A stretch of 64,000 bases of DNA from Luteimonas cucumeris (GTDB lineage Bacteria; Pseudomonadota; Gammaproteobacteria; Xanthomonadales; Xanthomonadaceae): assembly GCF_007830035.1 (NCBI RefSeq), contig NZ_VLKN01000002.1:389906-453905 (forward strand), read 5' to 3'. Positions 58,299-64,000 of this stretch are shown in pieces. The first letter of the stretch is position 1, and each line of letters begins with the position of its first letter. The translations under genes and the position numbers were made by a program. A model generated the notes under the pieces. It did no database searches. It had not been told where the DNA came from and was given only the letters and a program-made list of their open reading frames with translations.

Positions 58299-60621
58299 GG
58301 CCCTGCTGGTCGCCGGCTGCCTGCCGGCGACCGCCTGGGCGCTCGAGCCGCCGGCCGCCGGCCCGGGGATCGCGACCAGCGTCGAAGTACCGCTGTTCCT
58401 CGATGTCCGGCTCAACCAGCAGGACACCGGCAAGGTGTTGCCGTTCGTGCAACGCGAGGGCGGACTGTGGGCTGCGCCGGACACGCTGCGCCAGCTCGGT
58501 TTCGCGCTGCCTGCCGACCAGCCTGCAGATCTGGTGGACCTGCGGACCCTGTCGGGTGTGCGTATCGCCTACGACGTGGCCATGCAGAAAGTCGCGATCG
58601 ACGCGCCGCTGGCCCTGCTTTCGCTGGAGGCGACGATGCTCGGCACGGCAGGCGTTGCCGCGCCGCCGGCCAGCAATTCGCCCGGCCTGCTGCTCAACTA
58701 CAACCTGTTCGGCAACCACGACCAGGTGTCGGACAACGCCACCGGTTACCTGGAACTGCGTGCCTTCGGCGGCAACGCCGGGGTCCTGAGCACCAGCCTG
58801 GTCTCGCGCACCTACCGTTTCGATGGCGGCGACTGGCGCGGCGACACGGTGCGGCTGGACAGCAGCTGGCAATGGTCGTTCCAGGACCGGATGACCACGC
58901 TCGTCGTCGGCGACACCTACACCGGCAACCTCGGCTGGACCCGCGCGGTGCGACTGGGTGGCGTGCGCTTCGGTCGCGATTTCAGCCTGCAGCCCTATCG
59001 CACCACCTCGCCACTGCCGATGTTCGCCGGCGAAGTCGTGGTGCCGTCGGAAGTGGAGTTGTACATCAACGGCATCAGGCAGTACGCCGGCGAGGTGCCG
59101 GTCGGACCGTTCCGGATCAACTCGCAGCCGTCCATCAACGGCGCCGGCAATGCGCAACTGGTGATCCGCGACGCCTTCGGCGCGGTGCGCACGGTCAACG
59201 TGCCGTTCTACTCGACCCCGAACCTGCTGAGCGCAGGCCTGTCGGACTGGTCCGTGGTGATGGGGATGGTGCGCGAGGACTACGGCGTGCGTTCCTTCTC
59301 CTATGCCGATCGGCCGGTCGGCAGCGCGGACTACCGCCGCGGCATCAGCGATCGCCTGACCGTGGAAGCCCATGCCGAAGGCAGCGACACGCTGGCCAAC
59401 GCCGGCGTCGGCGCGCTGTGGTCGCTCGGCGCCGCCGGCGTGATCGGCGCCAGCTACGCTCATAGCGAACAGCACGGCCGCACCGGCGAACAGGCCGGAC
59501 TGGCGTACAACTGGACCAACTCTCGCTTCACCTTCTCGATCGACAGCCGCCGTACCCATGGCGACTACCGCGACATCGCCTCGTCCTACGGCTTCGAACC
59601 GGCACGCATCAGCGAACGCGGCCTGGCCGGCTGGAACTCCGACAGGCTCGGCAGCTTCGGCGTCAGCTATGCGCGCCTGCAGCAGCTGGAAGAAGAGGAC
59701 GACCGTTACGGCAGTGCCTACTGGTCGCACAGTTTCGGCGGCCGCTGGTCGTTGAGCTTCAACTACAACCAGAATCTCGACGACAACGACGATCGCAGCT
59801 TCTTCCTCGGCTTTAGCCTGAGCCTGGATTCTGGCCGCATGCTCAACGTGTCGGGCCAGCGCAATGGCAATCGCGATGTCGCGTCGATCGACCTGACCAA
59901 GGCGGTGCCGGGCGATGGCGGCTTCGGCTGGCGGCTGCGCGCCGACCACGGCGAGGGCGATACGGGCGGCCTGGCCGAACTGGGCTGGCTCGGCAGGCAC
60001 GCACAGTTGTATGGCGGCCTCGGCAATTCCGGCGGCAACACCTATAGCTACGCCAGCGGCAGCGGCAGCCTGGTATTGATGGAGTACCAGGTATTCGCCG
60101 CGCGCAGCATTTCAGATGCGTTCGCGGTGGTGTCGACTTCCGGCGTGGGCGGCGTGCCGGTGAAGCTGGAAAACCGGCCGATCGGCGTCACCAACGAAAA
60201 GGGATTGCTGCTGGTCACGCCGCTCAACGCCTGGCAGCGCAACCTGCTGGCGATCGACCCGATGGACCTGCCGGCCAACATGCGCCTGGGCAAGGTCGAG
60301 ATGAATGCCACGCCGACCGACCGCGCCGGCACCGCGGTGCGTTTCGACGTGGAGCGCGTGCGCGCGGCGCTGCTGGTCCTGCAAGACCACGCCGGCCAAC
60401 CCCTGCCGCTGGGCAGCCGCGTGCAATTGATTGGCGGATCAGCCCAGCAGGCGCTCGTCGGCTACGACGGAGAGACCTATCTCGACACCCTGGAAACACG
60501 GAACACGATGGAAGTGACCACGACCCAGGGTCGCTGCCGGATCCATTTCGATTACCCGGCGGTACCGGACGCGATTCCGCGCATCGGCCCGCTGACCTGC
60601 ACCCCGGAGAAACAGCCATGA
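58249..60621 (+). CDS. Outer-membrane usher (CsuD-like)
   Basis: 790 aa. Start at ATG 58249 (GTG 58252 also possible), followed by a signal-like PVAEALLVAGCLPATAWA. N-terminal chaperone-binding domain, then a 24-strand-type barrel with the middle plug region VELYINGIRQYAGEVPVGPF and INGAGNAQLVIRDAFG. Two small C-terminal domains end in CRIHFDYP. It secretes and polymerises the pilus. Confidence 0.9.
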   Translation: MVSRKSRPLRWIPPVAEALLVAGCLPATAWALEPPAAGPGIATSVEVPLFLDVRLNQQDTGKVLPFVQREGGLWAAPDTLRQLGFALPADQPADLVDLRTLSGVRIAYDVAMQKVAIDAPLALLSLEATMLGTAGVAAPPASNSPGLLLNYNLFGNHDQVSDNATGYLELRAFGGNAGVLSTSLVSRTYRFDGGDWRGDTVRLDSSWQWSFQDRMTTLVVGDTYTGNLGWTRAVRLGGVRFGRDFSLQPYRTTSPLPMFAGEVVVPSEVELYINGIRQYAGEVPVGPFRINSQPSINGAGNAQLVIRDAFGAVRTVNVPFYSTPNLLSAGLSDWSVVMGMVREDYGVRSFSYADRPVGSADYRRGISDRLTVEAHAEGSDTLANAGVGALWSLGAAGVIGASYAHSEQHGRTGEQAGLAYNWTNSRFTFSIDSRRTHGDYRDIASSYGFEPARISERGLAGWNSDRLGSFGVSYARLQQLEEEDDRYGSAYWSHSFGGRWSLSFNYNQNLDDNDDRSFFLGFSLSLDSGRMLNVSGQRNGNRDVASIDLTKAVPGDGGFGWRLRADHGEGDTGGLAELGWLGRHAQLYGGLGNSGGNTYSYASGSGSLVLMEYQVFAARSISDAFAVVSTSGVGGVPVKLENRPIGVTNEKGLLLVTPLNAWQRNLLAIDPMDLPANMRLGKVEMNATPTDRAGTAVRFDVERVRAALLVLQDHAGQPLPLGSRVQLIGGSAQQALVGYDGETYLDTLETRNTMEVTTTQGRCRIHFDYPAVPDAIPRIGPLTCTPEKQP

Positions 60622-61625
60622 ACCGGTTGCGCCACATCCTCGCGTTGGCCGTCCTCGCCTGCGCCGCGTTGGCCTTCGCACCGTCCGCGTGGGCGTCCAC
60701 CACCTGCACGGCCACGATGAGCGGCTGGAACTTCGGCATGGTCAACACGGCCGGCAATACTGATGTGCAGGCAACCGTCACCTACCAATGCAACACCAGC
60801 ACCCAGGCCTCACTGCTCGGCGAGGCCCGGGTACGGATGTGCCTGGCGGTCGGTCCCGGCTCGGTCAACGGCAGCACCATCGCTTCGCGTCGCCTGGCGA
60901 ACGGCTTCAACGAATCAATGAACGTCCAGTTGTACCGCGACCCGGCTCGCACCCAGGTGCTGGGCAACAGTCCGGCCAATCCAACCTATCTGGAGCTGTA
61001 TGTCGAATACCCGCTCACAGGCTTCCTCGGCGCGTCCGGCTCCACCAGCGGCACGTTCAACCTGTACGGACGCGTCCCCCCGCAAACCAGCTTGGCGGCC
61101 GGCAATTACAGCTCGACTTTCAGCGACACGACCCTGCGGTATCGCTACAGGGAGCTCCTTTCCCAGAGCGATCCGGCCACCTGTGAAACAGGCGGCATCC
61201 AGGGCACCCCGAATACCTTCGGCTTCACCGCCATCGCCAACGTCCCCGACAAATGCGTGATCGACACGGCTGGCGACCTGGATTTCGGCAGCATCCTGGC
61301 CGCCAGCACCGGCCTGATCGAGAAGACCTCGACCATCCGCCTGACCTGCACCCGGCGTACCGCCTGGCAGGTCGGCCTGACCAACGGCATCAACGCCAGC
61401 GGCACGACCCGGCGCCTGGCCGGATCGGGTGGCCAGTACGTTGCCTATGAGCTGAACCGCAGCCCGGGTTGGGATCGCTGGGGCTCCACGCTCAACGTCG
61501 ACACGGCCGCGGGTACGGGCATGGGCAGCTCCCAGGCGCTCACCGTGTATGGCCGGATCACCAATCAGCCCCTGACCCGGGCCGGCACCTACAGCGACAC
61601 CATCACGGTGATCGTGACCTACTGA
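60618..61625 (+). CDS. Two-domain spore coat U tip adhesin (CsuE-like)
   Basis: 335 aa. Signal peptide to about residue 27. Two SCPU domains: residues about 28-175 (TCTATMSGWNFGMVN) and about 210-335 (KCVIDTAGDLDFGSIL, then RLTCTRRTAWQVGLTNG), ending YSDTITVIVTY. A two-domain subunit encoded last is the tip adhesin in Csu pili. The ATG overlaps the usher stop by four bases. Confidence 0.88.
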   Translation: MNRLRHILALAVLACAALAFAPSAWASTTCTATMSGWNFGMVNTAGNTDVQATVTYQCNTSTQASLLGEARVRMCLAVGPGSVNGSTIASRRLANGFNESMNVQLYRDPARTQVLGNSPANPTYLELYVEYPLTGFLGASGSTSGTFNLYGRVPPQTSLAAGNYSSTFSDTTLRYRYRELLSQSDPATCETGGIQGTPNTFGFTAIANVPDKCVIDTAGDLDFGSILAASTGLIEKTSTIRLTCTRRTAWQVGLTNGINASGTTRRLAGSGGQYVAYELNRSPGWDRWGSTLNVDTAAGTGMGSSQALTVYGRITNQPLTRAGTYSDTITVIVTY

Positions 61626-61780
61626 GCAAGGGGAGACGGCATTCCGTCGCCTTCCTGACACAGGGCGTTCACAGCGCCGTACCTAACGTGCACGGACCGC
61701 GCGATCCGGCCTCAACTTTTCCGCCGGCGCGCCGATAGCAAGGAAATTCTGCCGAATTACCGCTCGGCAGGGAGCTAGCG

Positions 61781-62089
61781 ATGCGCCTGCGCAAACTGGT
61801 CCTGGCGATGACCCTGCCCTGCCTGGTCACGGGGGCATACGCCGACAGCAAGAGCACCTCCCTGCAGATCGGCATCCGCATTGTCCCCAGCTGCACCATC
61901 CACAGCCTGCGAGACCAAGCCGGCGAGCGCATCGCATCGACGCGGGTGGCCTGCTCCCGGGGCGCCCCCTTCCGGATTTCTTCGCATTCGCCGCCAGACC
62001 CAAGCCCTGCCTCCACTGAAGTCAGCCTCACTCCTGTCGCCGGCGGCCCTCCGAGCGGGGGCAGGACCATTACCACGATCACCTTCTGA
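61781..62089 (+). CDS. Truncated SCPU-like secreted protein (102 aa)
   Basis: Signal peptide of about 21 residues (LVLAMTLPCLVTGAYA), then two strands that resemble the SCPU start (LQIGIRIVPSCTI) and second Cys strand (VACSRGAPFRIS). A short proline/serine-rich bridge leads to RTITTITF, like the terminal strand of the pilins. About 60 residues of the domain centre are missing. A CTGCCGA/TCGGCAG hairpin (61748-61768) precedes its AGGGAG site. It may be a minimal pilin, a plug or terminator subunit, or a shrinking paralogue. Confidence 0.6.
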   Translation: MRLRKLVLAMTLPCLVTGAYADSKSTSLQIGIRIVPSCTIHSLRDQAGERIASTRVACSRGAPFRISSHSPPDPSPASTEVSLTPVAGGPPSGGRTITTITF

Positions 62090-62488
62090 AGGCTGATGAA
62101 GCGCGCATCGGCCGCATCCTGAGCGGCGGAAGCCACCCTTAGGCCTGCTCCCGCGCCTTTCGCAGGCGGAGTCCTTGTTTCCGCTCTGTCCCGATTTGCC
62201 GCCGACACGCCGCAGCCGCTATAATCCGCCGACTTTGTCGACCCAGGTCGGCCAATCCGCCCACGTCGGGCGACACCGGCGAATACACACCTGCTGCAAT
62301 GCCCCGTGCCGGGGTGTCGCTGGCCGCTGGAACCGAGGTTCCGCCGGCAGGCGATCTGGCCACGGAGGCAGCAGGGAGGCCCAACCCCGGAACCTTTCGT
62401 CCGCCCAGGCGGACGAGCGCCCCGCGACATGACGCTCATCCAGAGCCTGTCGCAGGACGGCCGGTTCCCCCCTTCGGAGTCATCAGCA
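62090..62488 (+). other. 399-bp intergenic region with the long rpsB leader
   Basis: The gap after the last pilus-cluster gene holds the rpsB promoter (TATAAT at 62220-62225) and then a GC-rich untranslated leader of about 257 nt with several hairpins, including CCCCG-TGC-CGGGG near 62302. In E. coli and relatives the rpsB leader is the site where S2 represses its own translation. No gene is credible in it. Confidence 0.6.
62196..62225 (+). promoter_or_regulatory. Sigma-70 promoter of rpsB-tsf
   Basis: A perfect -10 TATAAT at 62220-62225 with TTGCCG 18 bp upstream as -35. It is the best consensus promoter in the window and belongs to a highly expressed ribosomal operon. Confidence 0.8.
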
Positions 62489-63397
<909 letters not shown>

Positions 63398-63439
63398 TTC
63401 CTGCGTCACGCGGCCGCGCCATAGTGCGCGGCTGCTCCT

Positions 63440-63532
63440 AGCCGTCATTCCCGCGAAGGCGGGAACCCAGCGACTTTCGTTTTTGGCTTTGCAAAGTCAA
63501 AGGCCTGGATCCCGGCTTTCGCCGGGATGACG
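63440..63532. repeat. GTCATTCCCGCG-type palindromes in the rpsB-tsf gap
   Basis: Two units: GTCATTCCCGCGAAGGCGGG (63443-63465 region) and GGATCCCGGCTTTCGCCGGG (63505-63532 region), inverted relative to each other about 45 bp apart. They occupy most of the 165-bp spacer inside a ribosomal operon. Confidence 0.75.
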
Positions 63533-63562
63533 AACATCTTTCGAGAATACCGAGGTAACCCC

Positions 63563-64000
<438 letters not shown>

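Overview
The window is 64 kb of GC-rich chromosome from a gammaproteobacterium, most probably of the order Lysobacterales (Xanthomonadales). The basis is gene order (murJ-ribF-ileS-lspA-ispH; map-glnD-dapD-arsC-like-dapE-asnB; rplU-rpmA-obgE), a csu-type spore-coat-U pilus cluster, and many short palindromic intergenic repeats of the kind common in that order. A Rhodanobacteraceae-like genus is my guess; the genus cannot be fixed by eye.

Region 1 (1-8.2 kb) is the integrase-proximal end of a prophage or phage-like island. It has tightly overlapping small genes, a recombination pair (Sak3/DUF1071-like annealing protein and SSB), mosaic proteins with a DUF551-type segment, an HD hydrolase of the SpoT/MESH1 type, one reversed membrane-protein gene, an AlpA-like regulator and a tyrosine integrase. 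It abuts the 3' end of tRNA-Thr(CGT), the likely attachment site. The other end lies outside the window.

Region 2 (8.2-28 kb) is core genome: ispH, lspA, ileS, ribF and murJ on one strand; rpsT; obgE, rpmA, rplU; uvrA with a thioesterase; a periplasmic copper chaperone; two crotonases; a sulfurtransferase/NUDIX/DUF1289 operon; an FKBP isomerase; and nth.

Region 3 (28-36.2 kb) is a phosphate-starvation locus: an OprP/O-type porin, two PstS proteins (one soluble, one lipoprotein), pstC, pstA, pstB and phoU. PHO-box-like repeats precede both pstS genes, and an arsC arsenate reductase sits between them.

Region 4 (36.4-38.5 kb) is a three-gene RiPP cluster of the bufferin type: a Sec-exported precursor with four EG[S/K]CG cysteine motifs and two EF-hand loops, a multinuclear iron oxidase (DUF692) and its DUF2063 partner.

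Region 5 (38.5-55.9 kb) holds rnt, a guanidinium exporter gdx behind a guanidine-II riboswitch, rlmB, rnr, tRNA-Leu(CAG), parC, tpm, and the map-glnD-dapD-arsC-like-dapE-asnB set. asnB is preceded by an Asn-rich leader peptide and an intrinsic terminator, a classic attenuator layout.

Region 6 (55.9-62.1 kb) is a csu-like chaperone-usher pilus cluster lying between map and rpsB. The window ends in rpsB-tsf. Three families of intergenic palindromes are scattered through the core, several of them inside operons. The signals most worth following are the asnB attenuator, the EF-hand bufferin cluster, the phage three-way-junction RNA, and the arsC gene inside the duplicated pst locus.
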